64,000 bases of DNA from Dendrophyllia cribrosa (taxonomy: Eukaryota; Cnidaria; Anthozoa; Scleractinia; Dendrophylliidae), in NCBI GenBank assembly GCA_024195265.1, contig JAJLRJ010000011.1, positions 6,316,459-6,380,458 on the forward strand, read 5' to 3'. The notes below the pieces were generated by a model, which saw only the letters and a list, made by a program, of their open reading frames with translations, was not told where the DNA came from and did not search any database. The position numbers and the translations under genes were made by a program. How positions within the stretch are numbered: position 1 is the stretch's first letter; every line of letters starts with the position of its first letter. Shown piece after piece: positions 32,107 through 46,010 of the stretch.

Positions 32107-32768
32107 TCGGGCAGCCAAATCAGATGTGCATAAGTGTCTGGAGAGAACGGTGCACAGCTTATTTTAGCTACAGGGAGCTAGGAAATTAGTCCGTTTAAAA
32201 CGTCGCACGTTATTGCTATACATGTATGTGTATTTTACTTACGGCACATCACTGACATTCGAGGATTACACATTTAATGGCATACGGCACATCACTGACA
32301 TTCGAGGATTACAGCTCTGAAAATGAACGGGTCGTCATGGCCGCTGGTTTCACAAACTGTCGATCAGAGGTGACATGTTTATCGTCCGTCTCTCATCCAA
32401 TTTTTCCGTATACACTTTATTGAATTTCCACTTACTTTAATTATATATATATATAAGTGCTGTTCCTGCCATACCTGCACACATTACATGTATATCACCC
32501 CTTCTTTCCTTGCTTGTCAAACTTTTCCCATTATATTCAGAGTGTTGTACTGCCTGTTGAAAGCAACCTCTGCAATCCTAGTTAGGATCATGAGATATTT
32601 TTATACTACGAACGTACGGAATAAAGCTCGCTATTTGAATCGAGGCTTTTGATTTTGAATTTTGAATTCTTTATTCTGAGAACAGATTATTGCAACAAAA
32701 ATGAACGAATAACGACCTTAATGAAATCACTGTAATGATAGAAATCAACTACTTTTACTGTAAATATA

Positions 32769-32955
32769 CAGTGTAACCTGTATTAAGCGGACACCCTCGG
32801 GACCCTCGCTAGTGTCCGCTTAATAGAGAGGTCCGCTGAATGCAGGTTCGTTTTACAGTAAAAATGGGAAGAAAATTTAGGGACCCAAGCATCTGATGTC
32901 CGCTTACCAGAGGGTGTCCGCTTAATATGGGGTCCGCTTAATACAGGTTTCACTG
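32769..32955. mobile_element. pogo/Tigger-like MITE, unit 1/2 boundary
   Basis: CAGTGTAACCTGTATTAAGC at the left and GCTTAATACAGGTTTCACTG at the right, flanked by TA on both sides. Internal GTCCGCTTAATA words repeat. The paralogous copy is at 38995-39181. Confidence 0.7.
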
Positions 32956-33126
32956 TAATTAAAACGACAGTTTTTTTTCGAACAAATTTAAGGATATTCT
33001 TACCAACGTTTATATGAATATTTTCGTTTTAAATAACATTAAACTGACAGTTCGAAACAAACTTTAAAAAGTTGTTTTAAAAGTCACTTTAACACTACTA
33101 GGTTGCCCAACACCAATGAACATATA

Positions 33127-33306
33127 CAGTGGAATCCCGATTTTTCGAATACTCGATTTTTTGAAACTCTCGATTATTGAAACCAAAACTCGTTTCCCTT
33201 GGATTTGATTTCAGTCAATCTCTGACCACCTTCGATTTTTCGAACTCCCGATTTTTCGAAGCAATTTCCGTTTCCCTTGGAGGTTTGAAAAATCGGGATT
33301 CCACTG
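33127..33306. mobile_element. Second pogo/Tigger-like MITE family (CAGTGGAATCCCG)
   Basis: TIRs CAGTGGAATCCCGATTTTTC and complement with TA at both edges. Paralogous copy at 39354-39533; a shortened relic lies at about 42160-42270. Confidence 0.7.
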
Positions 33307-33500
33307 TACCTCTATTTTTGCCTTTTTTCAATATTATTATAATTTTCCTTGTGAAAATGTGAAATGCAAAATTATTTCACAGCTGCTTTAAGATGGAAAC
33401 TGCTTATCAACAAAAATTTTCGATTGGCTGAAAATAAAAACTATGAGCTTTAATAAATAATTGATGATAAAGCAACTGAAGTCAATCGCTGTTACTCTGT

Positions 33501-33573
33501 ATTTGCATACCCACTTTCAAGTTCACCATTTATAAGCGTTAGCACGAGTTACCACTGATCGAAAGATAGAAAA
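33501..33573 (+). promoter_or_regulatory. Putative promoter of leader exon A2
   Basis: Perfect octamer ATTTGCAT at 33501-33508, TATA-like TTTATAAG at about 33529-33536, and the ATG 38 bases further on. The same layout precedes exon A3. Confidence 0.45.
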
Positions 33574-33646
33574 ATGAAGAACCTTATTCCTTGCTTTGTT
33601 TTCATGTGGCTGTTTTCATTAAAACTTGCCTCAGCCTGCTTTGATG
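33574..33646 (+). CDS. Leader exon A2 (signal peptide), alternative first exon
   Basis: 24 codons from ATG: MKNLIPCFVFMWLFSLKLAS, then ACFD and phase-1 donor G|GTAAGT. A classical secretory signal, basic then hydrophobic, with the cut predicted after ASA. In phase with the PAN exon at 52799. Confidence 0.6.
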
Positions 33647-35736
33647 GTAAGTATTAGCATATTTTCTGTGATTTTTTCTTGTTTCTAATTAATTAAATTA
33701 CGAGTTCGAAATTTCTATCGCGTTATAGTTGATCTGGTTAATGAGGCCACAAAACGAATCAACTATCATGCAAGGAAATCTTAACTTCAATTAAATTAAT
33801 TACATATCTAATAAAATAACTAGATAAAAGATACATTAGACTTGATTCTTCATGGAAATATGTGAATTTTTTTGCATGAGCAACTGTGACGTTAATGCAT
33901 ATATGTCATCATTCATTCAGTTAAATCGAAATGATTTTCGAGGCGTACAATAGTTAAAAACCTTCAATTAGTTGTCAAATGGAATACAAACAAACGGAAA
34001 AGCCACACAGTTTACCGTATTAACCAAAGGGTTGATCAGACTCCACGATGGTCATGTTACAAAGTTGTTTCTTGAAAATATTGGAGATTTTTTGGACGGA
34101 TAATGTTCGTTACTGAAGTTAATAATTGATTATCGCGGACTTAAGCCTTTTGAATTTATACAACTCCTTAAGTAATTATAGTACTTGGACTAGACAAGAA
34201 ATCGCTCGAGGGGAATTACAAAAGATGGTTCCTCCAGCCACATTATGCGTCTTTAGCCCGTCATTACTACATAACCACACGTCCTTCAAATGTTTGCCTT
34301 AGTTCGCACTATGTGGATAATTTATCGGTGGACGGTATTAAAACAACCATTGAGGGAACTTCATTAGGTTATTGAATAAACGCTTATGCCTGGTTTACAA
34401 TCTTAAACCCTAATTTTTGCATTTTATTTTTACAATTTTATTGTGAGAAAGATGAAAGAGAAATAAAAGGTATTTGCCGCCGCTAGCGCTTCAAAAGGAG
34501 GGCAATGTTCTCCGCACAAGTCATATTTATACAGACGAGTTGACAGATGGCTAAATAGACGGCATCGTAGTTTTGTCGAAATCTATTTTAAACTTTCGGT
34601 TCGGACAGGACAAACGGAGATACTTCTATAGAGGACACCTTATAATTATAAAGACTTTAAATGTGGTTTTGCTACGTAGCTCTCAAATAAAACCATAATA
34701 ATGAAAATTGTTACCTATTTACTATTACTATACACACTGACTATAATTTCCTCTTCCCAGTCCTTCACTGGGAAACTTCAAGATTCGTCGTTGCGTTATC
34801 CGTCCTAATTCGTCTTCAATTTTATACTTAGAAAAAATGTTTCGGTCTGACGGATAATTCGTCTATTCGGAATTGTAATTCGTCTTTAGTATAAATGGAC
34901 CAATGTATTAATTACCCTAAAAATTTCGTTGAAATAAAAAAGTTAATTCCCTAAGAGCGGGATACTCCCTATAACGGGCTATACGGGGATGCTCCGCCCG
35001 AAAGGGGTACGTTTTTGAGGCTGGAGGTATGTAAAAGGGTAGGGATTTTGCGAGTTGAAGTATAGAAAAGGGTAGTGTAAACTGTCATTTAGGTATATAA
35101 AAAGGGCCTTTCAAAATATTTCAAACAGATGCACGTCACAGGTATAATTTGTCTATTAAAGTGTTTCTTCAGTAGGTATATGAAATGTACCATTTTCTGT
35201 GGAAGGTATATGAAAGGGTTACATTTTTCTGTTAAAAAACGGTATATGAAAAGATAAGGGTTTGGACCTCGGGGCATAGCATCCCCGTACAAAACTTTGT
35301 TGAGTACTTCTTGCCCATCCCCGGGTAAGTTCCCCAGAAATTTGCTCGTGTGCATGCATGGTGCTTTGTTTTGAAGTTTTCTTTATCACGTAGAGTGGAT
35401 TATTGAAACGAGTTATGAGGTGAAGTTTGCAATAATTAACTTAATAAAATCATTGTTGGTAGTAACTCCGCATGACGGCTGTTTTAACAGTTAAGATAAT
35501 TAAAGTAACCATCATTTAACAGTTGCTTTCAGACGGGAACTGGTTTTCAACACAAAATTTCCAATAGCTGAAAATAACAGCTTAATTGCTGTAATAAATA
35601 ACTGATCGTGAAGCTCAACTGGTGGTTAAGCATTACCTTAATTGATGCTATACATAGTTACTATCTATTTGCATACCCACTTAAAGTTCACCCTAAGCGT
35701 AAAAACTGTTGAGCACCAGGTATCACTGTGATCGAA

Positions 35737-35822
35737 GGATTGGAAACTGAGTTGCCGTCCAGTCTTTCTTGCTGCGCTTTCGTTTTGCCGTTTTCATTAA
35801 AATTTGTCTCGGCCTGCTTTGA
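35737..35822 (+). pseudogene. Decayed leader exon B2
   Basis: Near-identical to B1, with the same lost ATG, frame shift and lost donor. Confidence 0.6.
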
Positions 35823-36390
35823 TAGTAATTATTACCAGTTCTCTGAGAAATGTTTTCTTTGCCAAAGCTAGATTGCTGTAGAATATTAGAATATGGGTTC
35901 AAGATTTCTATCGCTTGATAGTTAATGGCAGGCCGCAGAATTATTCAACTATCACGCATCTTGAGCGTACAATGCAACAAACCTCAGAATTAAAAATCCA
36001 CTAAAATGGAAGGTTTCTTCCTTTTTAATATAATATTTTCGTAAGATTTGTTGGACTTCGTGCTTCAGTAAAAATGAGTGAAACTTTGCGCTTAGGCAAC
36101 TGTGTGCAACTTGGTGTCAAAATGTAGTCACTCAAGGCAGGTTGAAGTTATTGTTAAATTAAGGCCGGAGTACGAGAGTTAACTTTGCAAAATGGAACAA
36201 AAATACACTAAAAAGGCTCTTCGTTTAAATAGGGAAAGCAGTTCGCCCAATTAAAGGGTCCACTTTCCCGCCGAAATAACTAAATTTTGCTCACTTGATT
36301 TCCAAGTGATATCGTCAAATGTCACCAAATATACAACTTTATTACATCCATTTTGAAATCAATGGTGATCCTTGCAATCTGATTGGTTCT

Positions 36391-36560
36391 CGGCAGTGCG
36401 ATTTATTCCCGAATCGCACTAGTTTTTGCTCTAAATCGCATCTTTTTCTCAGCAGTGCGATTTATTCCCGAATCGCACTATTTTTTGCTCTAAATCGCAT
36501 CTTTTTTTCAGCAGTGCGATTTATTCCCTAATCGCACTGTTTTTTGCTCTAAATTGCATC
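36391..36560 (+). repeat. Hairpin minisatellite, three units
   Basis: Same 62-bp hairpin unit as at 30180-30340 but with one more copy. Copy-number change since the 6.2 kb duplication. Confidence 0.75.
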
Positions 36561-39500
36561 TATAAGTCACATCAATATTGGTACTGACTAAAATCCTGTA
36601 TTTGGGCAATTAAATTGTGTGATTTCAAAATGGATGTAATAAAGTGGTAATTGAACTTTGGGTCGTGCAATTTTGGTCTGAAATCATACTGTCTTGTGAT
36701 TTCAAATCAAACTTGTGCTGCGCACACGTTCGATTTTGAAATCACGCATATGATTTCAGACCAAATTGCACTCCACTCAGTTCAATTACTATTATAAATT
36801 GGGTAAAGAATTCTATAGAGCAAAACAGAAACAGTAGTTTGGAGAAAAAGTACAGGATGGCTGCATGTGGATTACAGTTAATCAATTTTGATTTTGTCAA
36901 GTGACAAGCGGTCAAAATAATCAAAATTCCATTCTGGTGGAATTTTGCGTTTTTTTAGTTTTGTCTCTTTAGCTAATATTTCTTAAAGTTTCCTTCCATC
37001 ACCTTGGCGATCGCTTCTTCTAAGCAAAGAAACTATAAAGCGAACTTAAATGGGGCTCCAGGCCATATGAAAATACGATATATAAGCCGATATAAAGGAC
37101 TAGTAGGTTTGAAAATATATACTGTCTACACTGACTCGATAAGGTGTTACACTGAAAAATATTTCTTGAAAATATTGTTTTTTGGCCGGGTAATGTTTAT
37201 TACTAAAATTTATAACTAATTTCCGCGGACTTAAACTATATGAATTTGAAAAGCTTCTTACAGTAATAATACTTGGACTTGAAATAACTTCCATTTAGTG
37301 TATTTGGTTGCGGATGGCTGTGGTGGAAATGGGTTGCAATTTGAAAAAAATGGCCATTTTTTTTTCCAAATTTATAGCCTTGGAAAATTCATTTGCTAAA
37401 ACTAATTTCGGTTGATTAGAAAATTCACTTCGTATCTTTTTTTTCGTGCTTTACTTGATAAGCAATTTGTGTATGACAAAGGTGGCTTACTTTAATTGTA
37501 GACACTTTTGACGCAAAAATTAGGAAAATCCCCATGAAATAGCTCCTTTTAGCTCTATATTTTACTATGATATCAGTTAGAAATTCTATTATAAAAAGTA
37601 AAGAAAAGAGTTAACGTAGTTGACGCCTCCATAAAAATAAGGGAATGACTGCCAGATCTAGACGAGTTATAACTTATGAAAACGAGTTGACAGGTGACTG
37701 TATTGTACTGTATGTACATCGCTAAAATAGTGTTTGCTTAGCTGTAGTAGTGATAGCACAGTTTGTCTAGAAGAATAGTCAAGAAAAATAATTATATGGA
37801 ACAATAGATCCTTCATTAGGTGAAGTCTGAACCTGATAACAAAGAAGTAATAAACTCATCGCAACAGCTGGGGATTTTTAGAAAACGCGGGGAGCCAATC
37901 AAAATTTACTTCCTAATATGGAGTCGTAAAAGCTTACTTCCAGGCTACATGATCACGTATATTACAAGAAAACTTTGTATCTTGTTGCAAATAAGCTGCA
38001 ACAAAAGTCAATATTTGCACTTTGCAGCTCTGAGTCATCTGAGACTCGACTAAGATGTGAACTTATTCTATTCAAAAGGCCATTAACAACCTTCGGAGAG
38101 GAGAAAGACGATTTAATGCCGAATATTAGAGGAAGCGCTGCGGCAAAACTATCCCTTCGGAGCTCGTGGGGTGTTAGAACTCAAGAGCAAAAAGTAAAGG
38201 CGGAAATTAAAAACTATTCTTTAACGTGGCTCAGGAGGTTTTCTGGTAAAATATGGTACGCAAAGCTCCGCGCTTTGGCCGTGCACTCCCAACTCAGTAG
38301 ACTGTCACATTATTGGGTAATCCTTCCAATATAATCGGGCAGCCAAATCAGATGTGCATAATTGTCTGGAGAGAACGGTGCACAGCTTATTTTAGCTACA
38401 GGGAGCTAGGAAATTAGTCCGTTTAAAACGTCGCACCTTATTGCTATACATGTATGTGTATTTTACTTACGGCACATCACTGACATTCGAGGATTACACA
38501 TTTAATGGCATACGGCACATCACTGACATTCGAGGATTACAGCTCTGAAAATGAACGGGTCGTCATGGCCGCTGGTTTCACAAACTGTCGATCAGAGGTG
38601 ACATGTTTATCGTCCGTCTCTCATCCAATTTTCCCGTATACACTTTATTGAATTTCCACTTACTTTAATTATATATATATAAGTGCTGTTCCTGCCATAC
38701 CTGCACACATTACATGTATATCACCCCTTCTTTCCTTGCTTGTCAAACTTTTCCCATTATATTCAGAGTGTTGTACTGCCTGTTGAAAGCAACCTCTGCA
38801 ATCCTAGTTAGGATCATGAGATATTTTTATACTACGAACGTAAGGAATGAAGCTCGCTATTTGAATCGAGGCTTTTGATTTTGAATTTTGAATTCTTTAT
38901 TCTGAGAACAGATTATTGCAACAAAAATGAACGAATAACGACCTTAATGAAATCACTGTAATGATAGAAATCAACTGCTTTCACTGTAAATATACAGTGT
39001 AACCTGTATTAAGCGGACACCCTCGGGACTCTCGCTAATGTCCGCTTAATAGAGAGGTCCGCTGAATGCAGGTTCGTTTTACAGTAAAAATGGGAAGAAA
39101 ATTTAGGGACCCAAGCATCTGATGTCCGCTTAACAGAGGGTGTCCGCTTAATATGGGGTCCGCTTAATACAGGTTTCACTGTAATTAAAACGACAGTTTT
39201 TTTTTCGAACAAATTTAAGGATATTCTTACCAACGTTTATATGAATATTTTCGTTTTAAATAACATTAAACTGACAGTTCGAAACAAACTTTAAAAAGTT
39301 GTTTTAAAAGTCACTTTAACACTACTAGGTTGCCCAACACCAATGAACATATACAGTGGAATCCCGATTTTTCGAATACTCGATTTTTTGAAACTCTCGA
39401 TTATTGAAACCAAAACTCGTTTCCCTTGGATTTGATTTCAGTCAATGTCTGACCACCTTCGATTTTTCGAACTCCCGATTTTTCGAAGCAATTTCCGTTT

Positions 39501-39727
39501 CCCTTGGAGGTTTGAAAAATCGGGATTCCACTGTACCTCTATTTTTGCCTTTTTTCAATATTATTATAATTCCCCTTGTGAAAATGTGAAATGCAAAATT
39601 ATTTCACAGCTGCTTTAAGACGGAAACTGCTTATCAACAAAACTTTTCGATTGGCTGAAAATAAAAACTATGAGCTTTAATAAATAATTGATGATAAAGC
39701 AACTGAAGTCAATCGCTGTTACTCTGT

Positions 39728-39800
39728 ATTTGCATACCCACTTTCAAGTTCACCATTTATAAGCGTTAGCACGAGTTACCACTGATCGAAAGATAGAAAA
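39728..39800 (+). promoter_or_regulatory. Putative promoter of leader exon A3
   Basis: Perfect octamer ATTTGCAT at 39728-39735 and TTTATAAG at about 39756-39763, with the same spacing to ATG as in A2. Confidence 0.45.
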
Positions 39801-39873
39801 ATGAAGAACCTTATTCCTTGCTTTGTTTTCGTGTGGCTGTTTTCATTAAAACTTGCCTCAGCCTGCTTTGATG
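39801..39873 (+). CDS. Leader exon A3 (signal peptide), alternative first exon
   Basis: Differs from A2 by one residue (FVWL for FMWL). Ends ACFD with phase-1 donor G|GTAAGT. Intact. Confidence 0.6.
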
Positions 39874-41717
39874 GTAAGTATTACCATATTTTCTGTGATT
39901 TTTTCTTGTTTCTAATTAATTAAATTACGAGTTTGAAATTTCTATCGCGTTATAGTTGATCTGGTAAATGAGGCCGCAAAACGAATCAACTATCACGCAA
40001 AGAAGTCTTAACTTCAATTAAATTAATTACATATCTAATAAAATAATTAGATAAAAGATACGTACATTAGACTTGATTCTTCATGGAAATATGTGAATTT
40101 TTTTGCATGAGCAACTGCGACGTTAATGCATAGATGTCATCATTCATTCAGTTAAATTGAAATGATTTTCGAGGCGTACAATAGTTAAAAACCTTCAATT
40201 AGTTGTCAAATGGAATACAAACAAACGGAAACGCCACACGGTTTACCGTATTAACTCAGACTCCATGATGGTCATGTTACAAAGTTGTTTCTTGAAAATA
40301 TTGGAGATTTTTTGGACGGATAATGTTCGTTACTGAAGTTAATAATTGATTATCGCGGACTTAAGCCTTTTGAATTTATACAACTCCTTAAGTAATTATA
40401 GTACTTGGACTAGACAAGAAATCGCTCAAGGGGAATTACAAAAGATAGTTCCTCCAGCCACATTTTGCGTCTTTAGCCCGTCATTACTACATAACTACAC
40501 GTCCTTCAAATGTTTGCCTTAGTTCGCACTATGCGGATAATTCATCGATGGACGGTACGGTATTAAAACAACCATTGAGGGAACTTTATCAGGTTATTGA
40601 ATAGAAGCTTATACCTGGTTTACAATCTTAAACCCTAATTTTTTGCATTTTATTTTTACAATTTTATTGTGAGAAAGATGAAAGAGAAATAAAAGGTATT
40701 TGCCGCCGCTTCAAAAGTAAGGCAATGTTTTCCACGCAAGTCATATTTATACAGACGAGTTGGCAGGTGGCTAAATAGACGGCATCGTAGTTTTCTCGAA
40801 ATCAATTTTAAAATTTCCGTTCGGACAGGAAAAACTGACATACTTCCATAAAAGACACCTTAGAATTATAAAGACTTTAAAATGTGTTTTGCAACGTTGC
40901 TCTCAAATAAAACCATGACAATGAAAATTGCAGTTACCTATTTACTATTTCTATTTCCTCTTCCCAGTCCTTCACTGGGAAACTTCAAGATTCGTCGTTG
41001 CGTTATCGGTCCTAATTCGTCTTCAAATTTATACTTAGAAAACATATTTCAGTCTTACGGATAATTCGTCTATTCGGAATTATTTTAATTCGTCTCTGGT
41101 ATAAATTTACCCTACAAAATTTCGTTGAAAGAGTTTTTAATGTTTGAACGTTCAGCTAAAGTTTCCGAACAGGTTCATTTTCCGTAGCGTTTTTATGCTT
41201 TTAGACTTCACAAACAGGACAATGAGATATAAAACGTCGACACCGAGACACACATGCAAGGGAAGTTTTCCGTCGGGTGCCCCCCCCCCCCCCCCCCCCC
41301 CGGGGGGGAGGGGGGCTATACACTGGAGAAATTTGCTCGCATGCATGCATGGTGCTTTGTTTTTAATTTTTAATTCTTTATCCCGTAGAGCGGACTATTT
41401 AAAAAGTTTCCAATAATAAACTGAATTAAATCACTGTTGGCAGTAACTCCGCATGACGGCTGTTTTAACAGTTTTGGTAATTAAAGCCGAACCATGATTT
41501 AACAGTTGCTTTTAGACTGAAACTGTTTTTTTTTTTTAACACAAAATTTCCAATGGGTCAAAATAACACCTTAATTGCTGTTCAGTAATAAATAACTGAT
41601 CTTAAAGCTCAACTGGTGTTTAAAGATTACCTCAATTGATTCTACTAAGTTACTATCTATTTGCATTCACACAAAGCGTAAAATTGTTTTAGCACTAGGT
41701 ATCACTGTGATCGTCGA

Positions 41718-41760
41718 AGGTTTGGAAAATGAGCTCCCTGTCAAAGCTGCTTGTCAAAAT
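41718..41760 (+). pseudogene. Truncated leader exon B3
   Basis: GGAAAATGAGCTCCCTGTC begins as in B4, then jumps at about 41745 to sequence equivalent to 38738. A 3 kb deletion removed the hydrophobic core and donor. Confidence 0.55.
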
Positions 41761-42279
41761 TTTTCCATTATATTCAGAGTGTTGTACTGCCTGTTGAAAG
41801 CAACCTCTGCAATCCTAGTTAGGATCATGAGAGATTTCTATACTACGATCAAACAACGTAAGGAATGAAGCTCGCTATTTGAATCGAGGCTTTTGATTTT
41901 GAATTCTTTATTCTGAGAACAGATTATTGCAACAAATAATGAATGAATAATGACCTAGCAACTGCTTTTACTGTAAATATATATGATTAAAACGACAGTT
42001 TTTTTTTTTCGAACAAATTTAAGGATATTCTTCCCAACGTTTATATGAATATTTTCGTTTTAAATAACATTAAACTGACAGGTGGAAACAAACCTCAAAA
42101 AGTTGTTTTACAAGACACCTTAACACTACTAGGTTGCCCAACACCAATGAACATATAAAGCGGAATCCCGATTTTTCGAAACTCCCGATTATTCGAACCA
42201 AAACTCGTTTCCCTTGGATAAAAAAAATACCACCTTCAATTTTTCGAACCAATTTCCGTTTCCCTTGGAGGTTACAAAT

Positions 42280-44222
42280 TAAGTTCACATCTAATAAAGT
42301 CCATAAAAGACACATTGGCCTTGATTCGTCATGCATCGCTAGCAATATGTGTAATCAGTTTCGCATAAATTGCGAAGTTTATGCATTGGTGTCATCATTC
42401 ATTTAGTCAAGTTGAAATGATTTAATTTTGAAGGCGTATAAAAACAAACGAAAAAGCTTCTTCATTTAAATAGTGGAAAGCTTTTCATAGTATCAACTTA
42501 AGAGTCGCTAAGTTTGAAATATATACTCGATGATCTTCAAAGAACTGTTTGTCGAACATATATTTTTTGGCCCGTAAATGGATTTCCGCAGACTTGAACC
42601 ATTTACTTATTTTTACACAGCTCCTTACAGTAATAATACTTGGACTAAACAAGACGTTAAAATCCGAGCCGCTTTGCTTACCTCCGCACTTCTCGAAACC
42701 TGGCGAAGAACATTTGATACTATTGATATATTTTCTGTATGCGAACAACCTTGGCAAATTTAAACATTTGTAGGGCGCCGTCTGGCTATGCGTCTTGTAG
42801 ACAAGTTTGTTTGCTATAAAGATAGGAACAAGACGTATTATGCGCCTAGGAGCAATTTTCAGTTCTGTAGTGCGTCATTTAAGATTAATTACAAAAGATA
42901 GTTCCTCCTGCCACATAATGCGTCTTTACTGGAGGTGTATTATCCGTCTCAGGGACCAACTTCGGCTCTTTGTAGAGCTGCTAGTTATGCGTCTTGCAGT
43001 TCGTCTAGTGAAAGACAGGTGCGAGACGTATTGTGGGTCTCAGTCTGTAGTGCATCGTTTAAGAGGAATTGCAGAAGATAGTTTATCCAACCTCATAATG
43101 CGTCAATGCCTGTTATTATAATATACGGCCAGATGTATTCTAATGCTTGCCGAAATACACACCAGATGGATAATGTGTATGTGATATAAAAACAGCCACC
43201 GGGGGAACTTTATAAGGCGGTTGAATAAGTTTAATATATTTGGGCGATAATCGTAAGCTCGTAAGAAAGACCAAGAAAGTTAACGAATTTGATGGCGCTT
43301 CAAATATAAGGGAACTGGTTTGCCAAACCGTAGCGATAATTTATACAGTCAGACGAGTTTGCTGGTGGCTAGAGACATAGTAGTTAATCCAAATTTATTT
43401 CGTAATTTCGGCTTGTTCAGGAGAACTATTAGAAAGGCTTTAAAATCTGAGTGTTATATCTTGGTTAAAAGCGAAGATATAGGTTAGGGAAGTTTATTTT
43501 GACAGACGTTTGTATTGCCCTGGCGGTATACGCATATCCTGCATACCCAGTATCACAAGATTTGCGTACCGACATGTAAACAACTCGACATTCATTGACT
43601 TATATTTCCGCTTTTAAGCAAGGTGTAATGCCCAGATTTACAAGCTCTGTTAATTTAGAGGCACTCTTTTCAGCAGTATTGAAGATTTGCCTGTCCAATA
43701 ACTAAATTAGAAAAAAATACCAGTTGGTCTATAGTATAGTATGCACATACTTATCTAAGTGATAACATTCTGTAGACGAGAGCATGACTGTACAATTGAA
43801 TGGAACGATAGACAAAAAAACGTTTATTGATATAAGCATGCGCCAATTCTGTTTAAATATTCACATGGACTTGTTTGTAGCTTGGTCAGCATGTTTATTC
43901 ATTATTTTTGAGTTCGCAGAATCAATAATCTTTTTTATGTAAATAATCAAACGTGCTTTTGTTTAAGAAATGTTGTTGGTAAGAAACTGTTTCAAAGAAA
44001 CTGTGGTTCTGTAATTTTCCTTACTAAAAAAGTAAGGGAAAAATCTCGACCCCGGGTCGAGTCTTTGACGGATCATTCGTCTCTAAATTTATATCTAGAC
44101 CAAAAACTAAGACGGTTTTTGACTTTGTATTCTATTGTCTGTAAGGTCTATTGGGATAGCACAAAAAATTTTTTTTTTTTGCTGAGGAGCACTCAATTTA
44201 AAAATATATATATATATATATA
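42280..44222. other. Degenerate remnant of array unit 4
   Basis: Scattered matches to other units (ATGCGTCTTTA, GATAGTTCCTCC, ACGGATAATTCGTCT) but no intact leader exon or other gene. A short (TA)n run (44205-44223) abuts the Penelope element. Confidence 0.45.
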
Positions 44223-44241
44223 TAGAATTTTCACTTGTAAA

Positions 44242-44327
44242 ACAATAAGCTCCGACTCCAGTCAAGACTTTTGACAGATTTATTCTCAACGTTTCGGCCT
44301 CACGGCCTTCTTCAGGAGAATTATTGC
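44242..44327 (-). ncRNA. Hammerhead-ribozyme-like motif, left arm
   Basis: Inverse copy of the motif at 49252-49337, on the minus strand: CTGAAGA, stem II GGCC-GTGA-GGCC, GAAAC, and the distal GTC. Confidence 0.65.
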
Positions 44328-44504
44328 ATTATGGCTTGCTTACAACATTTCAAAATTTGCTATTAACGGAAATGCGGTTCGTTGCAAATACGAACTCGCA
44401 TACGATTAAACAATTAAACCTTATTGGCTGCAGCGCGCATTTGAATAACGTAATGGAATAAAACAAACCGACATGCGCGCGCGCGTGCACAAAATGTTAA
44501 CTGC

Positions 44505-46010
44505 TTAAGACTGGCCGTTTATGGCAGGTTTTATACGTTCAATCCATAAATTTTCCCTCGCACGCCTTGTCTCCGTATCGTGTCGTCTGACTTTTTCAAC
44601 CACAGTTAGTTTAAAGTGCTGCAACCCACACGCTCTGAAGTGTCTAACTGTTGGGATGTTTTTATTACCGGTACTGATATCCGAACGGTGTTGATTTGCA
44701 CGTGTTCTTATGCAGTTAGATGTTTCCCCTACATACTGTTCTTTACATTTCATGCAGGTGATCACGTAAATCACGTTTGTTGTTCGGCAGGTGATGTTTT
44801 GATGTATTTGAAAGGTTTCACCGGTGTTTTTACTTTTGATGGTTTGTGTAAACTCTCCATAATGCTTGCATGACGCACACCTTGGGTCAGAATTACACGG
44901 ACAGAATCCGGGTTGATTTTTGCTGTTGGGTAGGGTTGTCTTGTGTGTGCGTGCGAAGTGAATTTTCAAGTTTCTGTTGTTTTGAAAACTACGGCTGCAA
45001 ATTGGGCATGTACTGGCTGGAGGCTCTGGTATGGCGATGTTGTTAAGTAGTTGTGCGTGGTGGTCAGGCTCCGCTGGTAATCGTTTACTGGTGAGTAGGT
45101 CCGAGAGGTTTCTCCCTTTGCGAAAAGAGATCAATGTTGGGTCACGGAAGACCTCCTTACATCTTTGTGAAGCGTGCAATATGGGTTGGTATTCTTTGAT
45201 GATTTTGTTCAAACATCCGAGCGCTGGATTATAGGTGACTACGAGTGGGACCCGCTCCGTGTTGTTCTTTTGATTCTCCATGTGTAGCGCATCACTCCTG
45301 GACGTTTGTCTTGCCTTTGCAATTGACTCTTTAATGTGTTTGCGTTTGTAACCCCGGTCAAGTAAGATGTTGAAAAGTTCACGCGCTCGTGTTTCGAAGA
45401 AATCATTCTCCGAGCAGATGCGGCGGAGTCTAAGAGCCAAACTGTATGGGATGGCAGCCTTAGTGTGGCGCGGATGACAGCTAGTCCAATTTAGGTACTG
45501 GTGGGTGTCCGTGGGTTTGGTGTAGAGATCCGTTTTGATCTTGCCGTTATCAAGGATCACCTGTACGTCAAGAAAGGGGATGGTACTTGAAGATACTGTT
45601 TGTTCAAATTTTATGTGTGGATCAAAGCTGTTGCAAGTATCAAAGAATTGTTGAAGTTTGGTTTTACCAAATGTCCAGAGGAAAAAGATATCATCAATGA
45701 ATCTGAACCACACCAATGGTTTCAGGGTGGTATGCTCTAATAGTTGTTCCTCTAGCAGTCCCATATAAAGATTTGCGTATGTAGGGGCCATCTTGGTACC
45801 CATAGCGGTTCCTGTTTGTTGAACGTAATGGTTTCCTTGGAACGTCAGGTTGTTGCATGTGAGCACCAGCTTTATAAACTTTAGGACAGTTGTTTTCCTG
45901 TTTTCGTCATATTTGTTGACACGCATGTAGTGTTCGCACGCTTTCATACCATTTTCATACCGTAGCAAACGCATCCGTGTACGCCCATTTCTTAACATGA
46001 AGTTGTCCAA
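44505..46010 (-). pseudogene. 5'-truncated Penelope ORF in inverted arm
   Basis: The minus-strand frame from ENGMKACEHYMRV onward matches the C-terminal half of the plus-strand ORF, including the RT FIDDIF box, zinc finger and GIY-YIG nuclease. It lacks the N-terminal part and the first RT motifs. The first ~18 residues come from the junction and are not element protein. Confidence 0.85.

Larger units (their letters stand above)
34756..40965 (+). repeat. Recent 6.2 kb tandem duplicate (unit 2)
   Basis: Starts and ends at CCCAGTCCTTCACTGGGAAA-type junction sequence (28592, 34759, 40966). Base-by-base comparison of sampled stretches against 28592-34755 shows only scattered changes and short indels. 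Confidence 0.8.

Noticed and set aside
44616..45234. Plus-strand frames in the left Penelope arm
   Set aside because: Antisense shadows of the RT/nuclease frame; the same shadows appear inverted at 48345-48963.
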